From: Olsenella sp. KGMB02461
GTDB taxonomy: Bacteria > Actinomycetota > Coriobacteriia > Coriobacteriales > Atopobiaceae
NCBI RefSeq assembly: GCF_012584445.1
Contig: NZ_JABAHI010000008.1
Coordinates: 496,001 to 560,000, forward strand
DNA: 64,000 bases
Reading direction: 5' to 3'
The notes beneath the pieces are model-generated. The model saw only the letters and a list, made by a program, of their open reading frames with translations, did not search any database and was not told where the DNA came from. Shown in pieces: positions 44,471-54,200 of this stretch; the first letter of the stretch is position 1, and each line of letters starts with the position of its first letter. Both the position numbers and the translations under genes were made by a program.

Positions 44471-45949
44471 CTAGAAGGAAATGATCCCCATCGCCACCAG
44501 GACAAGAGCCACGATACCGGCTCCCACGATGACGCCCATCACACCCATCTCTGCACCGGAGAAAGGTTTCTTCCCAGCCTCTTTTCGGCCCGCGATGTAT
44601 ACGAAGACGCCGGGAATGTAGCCTACGCAAGTGAGCAGCAGGAAGCTCATGCCGTTAAGAACGACGCCCACCACTAAAAAGACCGTGGCAATTAGACCGC
44701 AGATGCCCTGCCCTGTCTTGCCAGCGCTAAAAGAGACCTTCATGTTATAAGCCGAGGCCATAGCCCAGGTAATAACGATAGCCACAGTGCACATGGAGAA
44801 TGCGAAGTTATAAGCATCCTCGGTGAAGATCAAAGTCAGCATGAAGATCTGGGTGCAAAGGCCCACGATGATGAGGGAGAACTGAGGTGCGCCTTTCTCG
44901 TTGAGCTCGCCCCATTTGGCAGGGATGAGCTGATGATCGGCCATGAGCTGGGTGGTCTCTGCAGGCAGGATGGTGAAGGACAACCAAGATCCGGCCACAG
45001 ACACGATCATGGCGATGGTGATGAAGGCGCCGCCCCAACCGGGAGCCATATAGTCCATGACATAGGTCATGGCAGGATAATCCATGGCTGCGATCTCATT
45101 GAAGGGCAGTACGCCAAAGGGCAGCACTGACACGCCTACATAGATGACGAGCAATGCGACTAGGCCAATGACGGTGGCTTGACCGGCTTCGCTCTTGGAT
45201 TTGGCGCGGCTCGAGACCACCGAGGCGCCTTCGATGCCGATGAAGCACCAGAACATGATCATCATGCAGTTGATGATCTGATCCGACACGGAGCCTAAAG
45301 ACACTGCATCTGCGCCCATCTGGCCCATTGCCACTGCGTTGTCGTAGAGAGTGCCCCAGAAGTCAGCGGTGAAGACACCGGCATTAAAAGAGACCAGCGC
45401 AAAGACCACAAAGAGTGCAAGAGCCGCCACTTTAGCGACCATGACGATGGCATTGATGAACGAAGCGCTCTCTACGCCGCGGATCACCAAGATGGTGATG
45501 CCCCACATGACTATCGAAGCAACGGCGATGCATGCCACCGTATTGCCTGGCAAGAAGGGTTCATAGAAAAAGCCGACGGCGCTCATCATGATGGTGGCAA
45601 AGGCCACGTTGCCCAGCCAAGCAGAGAGCCAGTAGCCCCAACCGGAAATGAATCCTGCAAAAGGACCGAAGCCCTGGGTGGCATAGTTGAAGATGCCGTC
45701 GAGATCAGGCCTCACCTCTGCCAGGTTCTTCAACGACAGTGCCAAGCAGAGGAACCCTGCACCCACGATAAGCCACGCGATGAGTGCGGGGCCAGGAGCA
45801 GCCACGCTGCCGAGCTGCCCTGTGAGCGCAAATGCGCCCGACCCTATACAGGAACTCACTACCATGCCGATGAGACTGAAAAGCCCCAAACCGCCAGGCG
45901 TCCCTCCCTTGGTGCCTGATTCGCGAACTACCTGCGCCTCCTGTGCCAT
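44471..45949 (-). CDS. APC-family amino-acid antiporter (ArcD-like), copy 2
   Basis: The 492-residue protein has about twelve membrane helices and the APC signature SSCIGSGAFALTGQ (32-45), with GWGYWLSAWLGNVAFATI near 103. It belongs to the basic amino acid/polyamine antiporter group that swaps arginine for ornithine in the ADI pathway. AGAGGAGG precedes the ATG at 45949. It is a close paralogue of the next gene upstream and shares a 103-base identical DNA tract with it. The duplicated pair may differ in substrate (for example arginine/ornithine versus citrulline/ornithine); this is inference. Confidence 0.88.
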   Translation of the reverse strand: MAQEAQVVRESGTKGGTPGGLGLFSLIGMVVSSCIGSGAFALTGQLGSVAAPGPALIAWLIVGAGFLCLALSLKNLAEVRPDLDGIFNYATQGFGPFAGFISGWGYWLSAWLGNVAFATIMMSAVGFFYEPFLPGNTVACIAVASIVMWGITILVIRGVESASFINAIVMVAKVAALALFVVFALVSFNAGVFTADFWGTLYDNAVAMGQMGADAVSLGSVSDQIINCMMIMFWCFIGIEGASVVSSRAKSKSEAGQATVIGLVALLVIYVGVSVLPFGVLPFNEIAAMDYPAMTYVMDYMAPGWGGAFITIAMIVSVAGSWLSFTILPAETTQLMADHQLIPAKWGELNEKGAPQFSLIIVGLCTQIFMLTLIFTEDAYNFAFSMCTVAIVITWAMASAYNMKVSFSAGKTGQGICGLIATVFLVVGVVLNGMSFLLLTCVGYIPGVFVYIAGRKEAGKKPFSGAEMGVMGVIVGAGIVALVLVAMGIISF

Positions 45950-46045
45950 AACGCCTCCTCTTTATATGCACACTAGCGTAAGAGCCCCACCGTACCGGGT
46001 TGCCTAAGGCTGCAGCACTCCCCCATTGGGTCTGCAGTAGACTAC

Positions 46046-46063
46046 GATGAAGCTATATGCATT
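46046..46063 (-). promoter_or_regulatory. Candidate arginine-repressor (ARG) box
   Basis: Minus-strand AATGCATATAGCTTCATC fits the ARG-box pattern WNTGNATWWWWATNCANW with three mismatches. It lies 97 bases before the downstream antiporter gene. Confidence 0.3.
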
Positions 46064-46235
46064 TGATAGTAGTTTTCTTACGCTTGGAATAAAGAGACTT
46101 CTCGGTACAAGGTAGTTCTTACAGTGTGTACGCACTTGTTATTCAATATGAGCCAGTAATATCAGGTATGCCATATTCACTGCTGTATACATTAACCCCT
46201 ATTTTATACTTCTTTCAGTTTCGGTGAACGGCATG

Positions 46236-46278
46236 AAAAAAGGCGCTGTCTCCCCTAAGGATTACAGTACCTTTTTTT
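46236..46278 (-). terminator. Terminator of antiporter copy 1 (bidirectional form)
   Basis: A-rich and T-rich arms (AAAAAAAGG / CCTTTTTT) flank an inner CTGT/ACAG pairing, giving a stem with T-runs in both directions. It lies 31 bases after the stop of the upstream antiporter gene. Confidence 0.75.
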
Positions 46279-46309
46279 ATTTTTAATAACCTATGCCGTT
46301 ACAGTGCTT

Positions 46310-47785
46310 CTAGAAGGTGATGAGGCCAGTGGCCACCATGATCAGGGCAAGGACGCCTGCGGCCACGACGAGGGCCATGATCACCCTCTCGGCCGAAGTG
46401 AAGACCGTCTTCTTATTCTCCTTGCGACCGGCCACATAGACAAAGATGCCGGGGATGTAGCCTACACAAGTGAGCAGCAGATAGCTCCAGCCATTGAGCA
46501 GGGTGCCGACAATCAGGAAGAGTGTGGCCACAAGGCCTGCAATGCCCTGTCCCATCTGGCCAGAGGCGAAGGACTCCTTCATGTTGAAGGCAGAAGCCAA
46601 AGCCCAGGTCACCACGATAGCGACAGTGCACAGGGAGAAGGCGAAGTTATAGGCGTCCTCGGTGAAGATCAAAGTCAGCATGAACAGCTGTGTGCAGACG
46701 CCCACTACGATCAGGGAGAACTGTGGAGCACCCTTCTTGTTGAGCTCGCCCCACTTCGCGGGAATGAGATGATGGTCTGCCATCTGCTGGGTGGTCTCTG
46801 CAGGCAGGATGGTGAAGGACAACCAAGATCCGGCCACAGACACGATCATGGCGATGGTGATGAAGGCGCCGCCCCAACCGGGAGCCATGGAGTCAAAGAC
46901 GTAGATCATGGCAGGCTTGGGAAGCTGGGCGATCTCGGTGTAAGGCATATAGCCAAAGGGCAGTACCGATACGCCGATATAAATGACCAGCAATGCGATA
47001 AGGCCGATGACGGTGGCTTGGCCGGCCTCCGCCTTAGACTTTGCGCGACTGGAAATGACAGAGGCGCCTTCGATGCCGATGAAGCACCAGAACATGATCA
47101 TCATGCAGTTGACGATCTGGTCAGGGATTCCACCTAAGGCTTGGGCATCTCCGCCAGCTTGCCCTAAAGCCACCATGTTGTCGTAGACAGTGCCCCAGAA
47201 GTCAGCAGTGAAGACGCCTGCGTTGAACATAACGAGGGCGAAAATGATGAACAAGCCAAGGGCTGCCACCTTTGCCACCATGACGATGGCGTTGATGAAC
47301 GAAGCACTTTCCACGCCGTTCATGACCAGGATGGTGATGCCCCACAGAATTACAGAGGCGATGGCGATGCAGGGAATAGTGTTGCCAGCCTCAAAAGGAG
47401 GATAGAAATAGCCGATTGCGCTCATCATGATGGTGGCGAAGGCAACATTGCCAAGCCAAGCGCTCAACCAGTAGCCCCAGCCAGAGAGGAATCCGGCAAA
47501 CGGGCCAAAGCCCTCGGTAGCATAGTCGAAGATGGAATCGAGATCCGGGCGCTTGTCAGCAAGGTTCTTCAAAGACAGGGCCAGGCAAAGAAAGCCGATT
47601 CCCACAATGAGCCACGCAATGAGTGCTGCGCCAGGCGAAGCCACCTGGGCAATCTGACCCGTAAGCGCAAAGGCGCCCGAGCCGATACAAGAACTTACAA
47701 CGATGCCGATAAGGCCAAACAGCCCAATCTTGGCAGCGCCGCTAGGTTTCTCCGGCTTTTCAGCCGAAACGGTGGTGTCACTCAC
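46310..47785 (-). CDS. APC-family arginine/ornithine-type antiporter (ArcD-like), copy 1
   Basis: The 491-residue product is about three-quarters identical by eye to the neighbouring copy, with the same APC signature (SSCIGSGAFALTGQ, 33-46) and helix pattern. The N-terminus differs (MSDTTVSAEKPEKPSG). It follows arcB by 345 bases with a terminator between them, so it can be regulated apart from arcAB. In ADI pathways the antiporter imports arginine and exports ornithine without energy cost. AAGGGGG is present before the ATG. Confidence 0.9.
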   Translation of the reverse strand: MSDTTVSAEKPEKPSGAAKIGLFGLIGIVVSSCIGSGAFALTGQIAQVASPGAALIAWLIVGIGFLCLALSLKNLADKRPDLDSIFDYATEGFGPFAGFLSGWGYWLSAWLGNVAFATIMMSAIGYFYPPFEAGNTIPCIAIASVILWGITILVMNGVESASFINAIVMVAKVAALGLFIIFALVMFNAGVFTADFWGTVYDNMVALGQAGGDAQALGGIPDQIVNCMMIMFWCFIGIEGASVISSRAKSKAEAGQATVIGLIALLVIYIGVSVLPFGYMPYTEIAQLPKPAMIYVFDSMAPGWGGAFITIAMIVSVAGSWLSFTILPAETTQQMADHHLIPAKWGELNKKGAPQFSLIVVGVCTQLFMLTLIFTEDAYNFAFSLCTVAIVVTWALASAFNMKESFASGQMGQGIAGLVATLFLIVGTLLNGWSYLLLTCVGYIPGIFVYVAGRKENKKTVFTSAERVIMALVVAAGVLALIMVATGLITF

Positions 47786-48130
47786 AAAATCCCCCTTAAC
47801 GAGTTAGCTCCGAGGCTCTTTTGTGAGCCTCCCATCAAGGAGGTACCTGCCCATCACCCTTTATCCTCAAATTTAAGAATAGGATTATTCTGGACATGAA
47901 TTGCTATACATATTTTTTCTTCTATCGGCATTTAATTATCGATGACATCGTGGTCGTCTTTGTTTTTATACAGTTTACCTTATGCGAAATAGGCAGGTTG
48001 TTTTCAACATTATTTAAATGGATCTCGGGATACGAAAGAAGCCGGGCAAGATCTTTCGACCTTGTCCGGCTTCTGACTACCTAAATAAGAGCGCTCTTGG
48101 AGGCTCTTGCTTCTTTTACGGGAAAAGAAG
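47786..48130. other. Intergenic region between arcB and antiporter copy 1
   Basis: It holds the arcB terminator (48038-48073) and an AT-rich stretch (about 47875-48020) that should contain the antiporter promoter. ATGAATTGCTATACAT near 47897 is a very weak ARG-box-like half-site pair. No gene is visible. Confidence 0.55.
48038..48073 (-). terminator. Terminator of arcB
   Basis: GAAGCCGGACAAG and CTTGCCCGGCTTC form a 13-bp stem with one mismatch followed by TTTCG on the minus strand, 57 bases after the arcB stop. The T-run is short. Confidence 0.7.
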
Positions 48131-49126
48131 TTACTTCAAGGTTGCGTACATAACCGCCTTGATGGTGTGCATGCGGTTCTCAGCCTCATCGAAGACCTTG
48201 GACTGGCTGGACTCGAAGACCTCGTCCGTGACCTCCATCTCCTTGATGCCAAACTTCTCAGCGACATCCTCGCCAATGGTGGTCTTGGTGTCGTGGAAGG
48301 AAGGCAGGCAGTGCATGAAGATGGCGTCCTTGTGAGCCAGACCCATGAGCTCGCTGTTGACCTGGAAGGGCTTGAGCTCCTTGATGCGCTCTGCCCAGAG
48401 CTCAGCAGGCTCGCCCATGGATACCCAAATGTCGGTGTAGAGGACGTCGGCATCCTTGGCAGCAGCCTTAGGATCGTCGGTGAACTCGATGGTGGCGCCG
48501 GTCTCCTTGGCGATCTCCTCGCACTTGGCGATGAGCTCGTCAGCAGGACGCAGCTCCTTGGGGCCAGCACCTACGAAATGCATGCCCATCTTGGCGCAGA
48601 GCACCATGAGGGAGTTGCCCATGTTGTTACGGGTGTCACCAAAGAAGACGAACTTCAGGCCCTTGACACCCATGGGGAAATTCTCCTCGATGGTGAGCAG
48701 GTCTGCGATCATCTGAGTGGGATGGAACTCGTCGGTAAGGCCGTTCCACACGGGCACGCCTGCCTTCTCAGCGAGCTCCTCCACGAGCTCCTGAGAGAAG
48801 CCGCGATACTCGATGCCGTCATACATACGGCCGAGGACGCGAGCGGTATCCTCGATGGACTCCTTCTTGCCCATCTGAGAGCTGCCGGGATCCAGGTAGG
48901 TGACGCCCATGCCCAGGTCGTTGCCGGCTACCTCGAAGGAGCAGCGGGTACGAGTGGAGGTCTTCTCGAACAGAAGCACGATGTTCTTACCGGTGAGGTA
49001 CTTGTGAGGCACACCATTGCGCTTCATGTCTTTGAAGGTCTTGGCGACGTCCACGAGATACTGGATCTCGGCAGGAGTGTAATCAAGGATCTTGGTGAAG
49101 CTGCGGCCAGCAATATTCACGCCCAT
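48131..49126 (-). CDS. arcB: Catabolic ornithine carbamoyltransferase ArcB
   Basis: ArcB splits citrulline with phosphate into ornithine and carbamoyl phosphate. The 331-residue product has the carbamoyl-phosphate loop [14 protein letters not shown] (53-66), HPTQ in [12 protein letters not shown] near 135 and the ornithine-site HCLPSFHD near 270. Placement directly after arcA argues for the catabolic rather than the biosynthetic enzyme. The ATG at 49126 has AAAGGA upstream; the longer frame to 49252 would run through the arcA-arcB hairpins. Length is typical. Confidence 0.94.
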   Translation of the reverse strand: MGVNIAGRSFTKILDYTPAEIQYLVDVAKTFKDMKRNGVPHKYLTGKNIVLLFEKTSTRTRCSFEVAGNDLGMGVTYLDPGSSQMGKKESIEDTARVLGRMYDGIEYRGFSQELVEELAEKAGVPVWNGLTDEFHPTQMIADLLTIEENFPMGVKGLKFVFFGDTRNNMGNSLMVLCAKMGMHFVGAGPKELRPADELIAKCEEIAKETGATIEFTDDPKAAAKDADVLYTDIWVSMGEPAELWAERIKELKPFQVNSELMGLAHKDAIFMHCLPSFHDTKTTIGEDVAEKFGIKEMEVTDEVFESSQSKVFDEAENRMHTIKAVMYATLK

Positions 49127-49200
49127 AGCAGATTCCTTTCGATAGAGTCGCATTGCATAGGGTGAGCGACTCTGATGAATAGATGAAAACAATGCTGTGC

Positions 49201-49224
49201 AACCTAGAGTGTCGCACCTAGGTT
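49201..49224 (-). repeat. First hairpin of the arcA-arcB spacer
   Basis: AACCTAG and CTAGGTT form a perfect 7-bp stem with a 10-base loop, 75 bases before the arcB start. No T-run follows. Confidence 0.55.
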
Positions 49225-49237
49225 GCAACCGCGTCGA

Positions 49238-49265
49238 CCGCGGCCAGGACAAGTCCTGGCCGCGG
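49238..49265 (-). repeat. Perfect 13-bp hairpin in the arcA-arcB spacer
   Basis: CCGCGGCCAGGAC and GTCCTGGCCGCGG pair perfectly with only two bases between them. It lies 23 bases after the arcA stop, without a T-run. It probably protects the arcA 3' end or marks an mRNA processing point. Confidence 0.7.
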
Positions 49266-49288
49266 AGGAGGCCAAATAACTTAGAGGA

Positions 49289-50542
49289 TTAGAGATCCTC
49301 ACGCCAGAAGGGCATGCTCATGCAGCGGGGGCCGCCACGGCCACGAGAGAGCTCGGCGCTGGGGATAACCAGCAGCTCCATACCGGCCTTGTAGAGAATG
49401 TCGTTGGTGACGTTGTTGCGCTGATAGACGCAGATGGTGCCAGGGCGCACGCAAAGCGTGTTGGAGCCGTCGTTCCACTGCTCACGAGCAGCTGCGATAG
49501 GATCGCCGCCGCCGCAGGGGATCAGCGTGACCTGATCGAGACCCAGGATCTTGGCGAGGGTGTGCTCAAGGGTGTCGTTCATTTCCTCGATCTTGACCTC
49601 GTTCTCATGAGCGCCCGGGGTCATCTTGAAGACCTGAAGCGTGCCCATGATGGCTGGGTGAATGGTGAACTTGTCGACGTCGATCTGAGTGAACACGGTG
49701 TCCAGGTGCATGAAGGCACGAGAGACAGGGATGTTGAAGGCATAGATCTCGTCGATGGGGCAATCCTCGCCGTGGCTCCAGAACATGTGGTTGGCCATGA
49801 CGTCGATTGCGGCAGCCTCGGTGCGCTGGGAGATGCCCACCGCAATGGCGTGGCTGTTGAGGTTCAGCACGTCGCCGCCCTCGGTGTGATAGGCGGAGTT
49901 GCGGCGATACCACAAGGGGCTGTCCTTGTAGTCAGGGTGATACTTGAAGATGTACTTGCCGTACAGGGTCTCGCGGTTGCGGGTTACCGAGTACATGCGG
50001 TTGAGGTTGACGCCATTGCCCACTACTGCGAAGGGATCGCGAGTGAAGTAGAGGTTGGGCATGGGGTCAACGAGCAGATCGCTTTCAGTGTCGCCATCGG
50101 TGCCCACGATAGAGCGCAGGGTCTCAGACGACTTTACGGGGAGCTGGACCTCCTGCTTGGTCACACCAGCCATGGTGTGGAGGACCATCTCGTAGTTGTC
50201 CTTGAACGAATCGATGTACTCGCGAATGATCGCAGGAGCGTGCTTGCCAGAGATGCCAGCCTCTTCGATCCACTGATCCAGGAACTCGTCACGAGCCTGG
50301 GGAGCGGCATCCAGAGCCTCAGCCATGAGCTTCTCGAGATAGAGCACCTCGACGCCCTGATCACGCAGGGTCTGTGCGAAGGTGTCATGCTCCTCCTGGG
50401 CCACGGGCAGGAAGGGAACGTCGTCAAACAGCAGACGCTCCAACTCGTCCGGGGGCAGGTTCAGCAGCTCGTCACCGGGGCGGTGCAGCATGACCTTCTT
50501 GAGGTTGCCGATTTCGCTCGGGACATGAAGTCCTTTGGACAT
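49289..50542 (-). CDS. arcA: Arginine deiminase ArcA
   Basis: ArcA hydrolyses arginine to citrulline and ammonia, the first step of the ADI pathway. The 417-residue product shows FTRDPFA near 174, the HTEGGDVL segment near 225 with the catalytic His and Glu, HLDTVFTQID near 278, and the active-site Cys in GRGGPRCMSMPF (near 406). All catalytic residues appear present. Its leader is long and AT-rich. It heads the arc genes and is followed by arcB. ATP is recovered only if carbamate kinase is encoded elsewhere, since arcC is absent here. Confidence 0.97.
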   Translation of the reverse strand: MSKGLHVPSEIGNLKKVMLHRPGDELLNLPPDELERLLFDDVPFLPVAQEEHDTFAQTLRDQGVEVLYLEKLMAEALDAAPQARDEFLDQWIEEAGISGKHAPAIIREYIDSFKDNYEMVLHTMAGVTKQEVQLPVKSSETLRSIVGTDGDTESDLLVDPMPNLYFTRDPFAVVGNGVNLNRMYSVTRNRETLYGKYIFKYHPDYKDSPLWYRRNSAYHTEGGDVLNLNSHAIAVGISQRTEAAAIDVMANHMFWSHGEDCPIDEIYAFNIPVSRAFMHLDTVFTQIDVDKFTIHPAIMGTLQVFKMTPGAHENEVKIEEMNDTLEHTLAKILGLDQVTLIPCGGGDPIAAAREQWNDGSNTLCVRPGTICVYQRNNVTNDILYKAGMELLVIPSAELSRGRGGPRCMSMPFWREDL

Positions 50543-51215
50543 TGTGCCTCCTTCTTCGACGGCACCCCGTTGTCCGGCAGGGTGCGTACCAGGACAGAAA
50601 AGCCTAACGGGACTGCGGCCGGGTTTTAGGATTCGCAGATCCCCAAGCGATGCCCTTTGGGCCTCGCTGCTTTCACGGCCCCATTATGCTTCCCGTCGGT
50701 GCATATTGTTTCCTGTAACCCCCCAACGGTTACATTTCAACCGCCACCGGATGACGTCCCCACATATTATCGCCATTAGTGTAGGTTCAGTGTGGTTCCC
50801 ATTGATTTCCTGCGCTTTTACCTTGGATAACCTGTTGCCTTCGTTCACTTTTTTACAAATACTCTCCGTTTTTATACGTATTTAACTGAAAGCAACCGGA
50901 AATAAACCACGCCCAAATCGAGAGAGTAATGCATAAATACATAGTATTCTTGTATATTATTGCAACATCCACTAGGTGTCATACCCGCCGCCGGTCGGCT
51001 CAAACCCACAAATGCAAAACTATCTAATTAAGAGACTTTTAACCATCTTCTCTGCACGGCCCTGCAGGCGGTCCCTTTAGTGATTCACCGATTTGTTACC
51101 GGATGGACCTTGATACCAACGATAATGGGAAAGCGACATCAGCTGCCGCCTGCACAGGCGGCCTACCCATAGAGGCCTTGCCCCCGAGGGCCGCCTCAGC
51201 CAGAAAGGCTTCCTC
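50543..51215. other. Divergent intergenic region between arcA and ppk
   Basis: About 670 bases, with a GC-rich part next to arcA and an AT-rich centre (50820-50980). The centre contains TTGCAA and TATGTA spaced 16 bases on the minus strand, a possible arcA promoter that overlaps the ARG-box-like site. A promoter for ppk must also lie here but is not clear. No gene is visible. Confidence 0.55.
50928..50945 (+). promoter_or_regulatory. Candidate arginine-repressor (ARG) box upstream of arcA
   Basis: AATGCATAAATACATAGT fits WNTGNATWWWWATNCANW with two clear mismatches. On the minus strand it overlaps the -10 of the putative arcA promoter. Confidence 0.35.
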
Positions 51216-54200
51216 ATGGCTAAGAAGAAACACAGCAAGAAAGACGGCAAGAAAAAGAAGCGCCACGCTGGGACAGAAGCGGCTCCTGGGACACCCGCCC
51301 TCAAGGCTGCCGAGAAACGCGGCCGCCCCCACAAGAAAGAAGGCGCTAAAGCGCAGCTTTCTGAGGCCCAGCGCAAGGCAGCTAAACAGGCAGCCCGCAA
51401 GGCCATAGGGACAAAAGCCACCAAAGACTACGCTGCCACCTCTGTGAAAGCCGGCCATATCTCGTCTGAGAAGGTACGTGCCCATAGCTCTCACAAGTCC
51501 AAAAGGGACTACTCCTACACGCAAAACCGCGAGGTCAGCTGGCTGCGCTTTGATGACCGTGTCCTCACAGAGGCACTCACTCCTGAGGTCCCCCTCTTCG
51601 AGCGCCTCAAGTTTTGCGCCATCTTCCAGAGCAATCTGGACGAGTGGTTCATGATTCGCGTGGGCGGCCTCTCCACACTGGAGTACGTCAAGAACCCCCC
51701 GCGCGACAATAAAAGCGACATGACTCCCAAAGAGCAGCTAGAAGTGCTTTTTGACATGATCCCTAACTATCTGGGGCGCCAACAGGAGGCTTTCCATGCT
51801 ATCGAGCGCCAGCTTATGCGCTTTGGCCTCACTCGCGTGGACACCGCCCACTTCGACGATCGCGACAATGTGGCGGTAGGGCGCTACTTTGATCGTGCAG
51901 TGGCCCCGGTGCTCTCTCCCCTCGTGGTAGACCCACGCCACCCTTTCCCCAACCTTCGCAACGGCCAACTCTATGTCATGTGCGCACTGGATGCAGGGGC
52001 CGAGGGTGAGCTTCTCGGCATGGTAGAAGTGCCCCCCAATGCGCCGAGAGTGGTGCCGCTGCCTTCGGATTCAAACAATTTTCGCTACACGCTTATTGAA
52101 GATGTCATCGCGCAGGGTCTTTCGCACTCAGACCTCTTCAACACCTATGTGCCGGCGAAGACCTGTGTCGTGCGAGTCACCAGGAACGCCGACATCGATC
52201 CCGACGGCGAAGGCGTGGAGGAAGAGGAGGATTACCGCCAGCACATGAAAAAGATCCTCAGGCGCCGCATGCGACTGGATCCTGTGCGTGTGGAGCTCCA
52301 GGGAACGCTCGGCGAGCATCTGGAGGAGTTTGTCCGCGAAGAGCTAGGCCTTTCTCCCGAGCGTGTAAGCCGCCTGGACATCCCGCTGGACCTCTCCTAT
52401 GTCTATGGCCTCGAAGGCAAGCTGCCGGCACGCCATCGCTCCGCGCTGCTCTTCGAGCCGTTCGAGCCTCAACAATCGGCCATGGTAGACCCTGCGCGAC
52501 CCATGCGCGAGCAGGTCATGGACCACGATGTGCTGCTCTACTACCCCTATGAGTCCATGAAGCCGCTTTTGGACCTGGTGCACCAGGCAGCCACCGATGA
52601 CGATTGCATTTCTATTCGCATTACCTTATACCGCGTAGCCACTCGCTCCCGTTTGTGCGAGAGCCTCATCACCGCTGCCGAAAACGGCAAAGAGGTCACA
52701 GTATTGATGGAGCTTCGCGCCCGCTTCGACGAGAAGAACAACATCGAGTGGGCCGAGCGCCTCTCCCAGGCCGGCTGCACGGTGATCTATGGCTCCGAGG
52801 GTTATAAGTGCCACTCCAAGATCTGCCAGATCGCCTATCACGACAAGGACGGCATCAGCCGCATCACCTGCCTGGGCACCGGCAACTTCAACGAGAAGAC
52901 CGCCCGCCTCTATTCTGACTTCATGCTCATGACCGCCCACAAGGGCATCGGCGAGGACGGCAACGCCTTCTTCCGCAACCTCACCCTGGGCAACCTTCAT
53001 GGCACCTATAAGTACTTGGGTGTGGCGCCGGTAGGCCTCAAGCCTCTCATCATGCGCGGCATCGATCGCGAGATCAGTCGCGTCAAGGCCGGGAGCCCCG
53101 GCCGCATCTTCATGAAGATGAACTCCCTCACCGACCGCGACGTCATCGACAAGATCGCCGAGGCCACCCAAGCCGGCGTCTCTGTGACCCTCATAGTCCG
53201 CGGCATCTGCTGCATCCGCCCCGCAATCCCCGGTAAAACCCAGGGCCTGGAGGTGCGCCAGATCGTAGGCCGCCTGCTGGAGCACTCCCGCGTCTACGCC
53301 TTTGGCGAGCACGTGGACACCCTCTACCTCTCCAGCGCCGACATGATGACCCGCAACACTGAGCGACGTGTGGAGATCGCCTACCCGGTGCTGGACGACA
53401 CCTGCCGCGAGCTGGTCATCGAGTATATGGACCTCCAGCTCTCGGACAACGTCAAGGCTCGCCGCCTCTCCCCCGAGGGCACCTGGGAGGCCATCCCTGT
53501 CGAGCCCGACGAGCCGCTGGTCAACAGCCAGGAAGTGCTCATCGCTTTGGCGTACCACCATGCCCAGCTCAAGCAAGCCCCAGGCGGCACCCCGGCTCCC
53601 CTCTCGCCCGAGCTCGCCTCGCTGCCGCCCGATGTCATCCGCCGCCTTATCTCCATATTCAGCGACTATCCGCTCAAACTGGAGCCCGAAGTCACCGCAG
53701 TGGCTGCGCCCACTCAGGCCGATGACCTCCATGATTTGGAGACCGCAGGCGACTTAGTGCCGCCAGAGATATTCGAGAGCCATCCGGTGGCCATCCCCGA
53801 TCGCCCGGCCAACGAGCGCCCTCAAGACATCGCCCAAGATCAGGCAGCCCTGGCCGCTGCAGCTCAGGCGCCTGTCCCGGCTCCTCAGACAGCAGATACC
53901 CCATCCCCTGCCGAGAAGCCCGCTCCTCAGGAAGCTGCAAGCACTCCAGAGATCCCGGAGAATCCCGTCACTGCCAACGTGGTAGACGACGGCACGCCTC
54001 AAGCCAAGCCCGACGCCTTTATCGTCAAACGTGCCCCCGGCAGGATCGCCACCGCATTCTCCCTCATTAGACTTGGGCTTCGCACCCTTATCGCAGGCCC
54101 TGAGGCTGCCCTGGCAGCTCAATCCAAGGCTGACGAGCGCAATGCCAAGGAGGAGCGCCGCCGTGCCGAGCGTCGTGCCCGTCGTTCCCAAAAAGGCTCC

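Larger units (their letters stand above)
45950..46309. other. Intergenic region between the two antiporter genes
   Basis: It contains the terminator of the upstream copy and an AT-rich promoter-like stretch with TATATGCA elements. A weak motif copy (CTTCTCGGTA near 46084) is also present. The downstream antiporter is therefore probably transcribed separately. No gene is visible. Confidence 0.55.
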
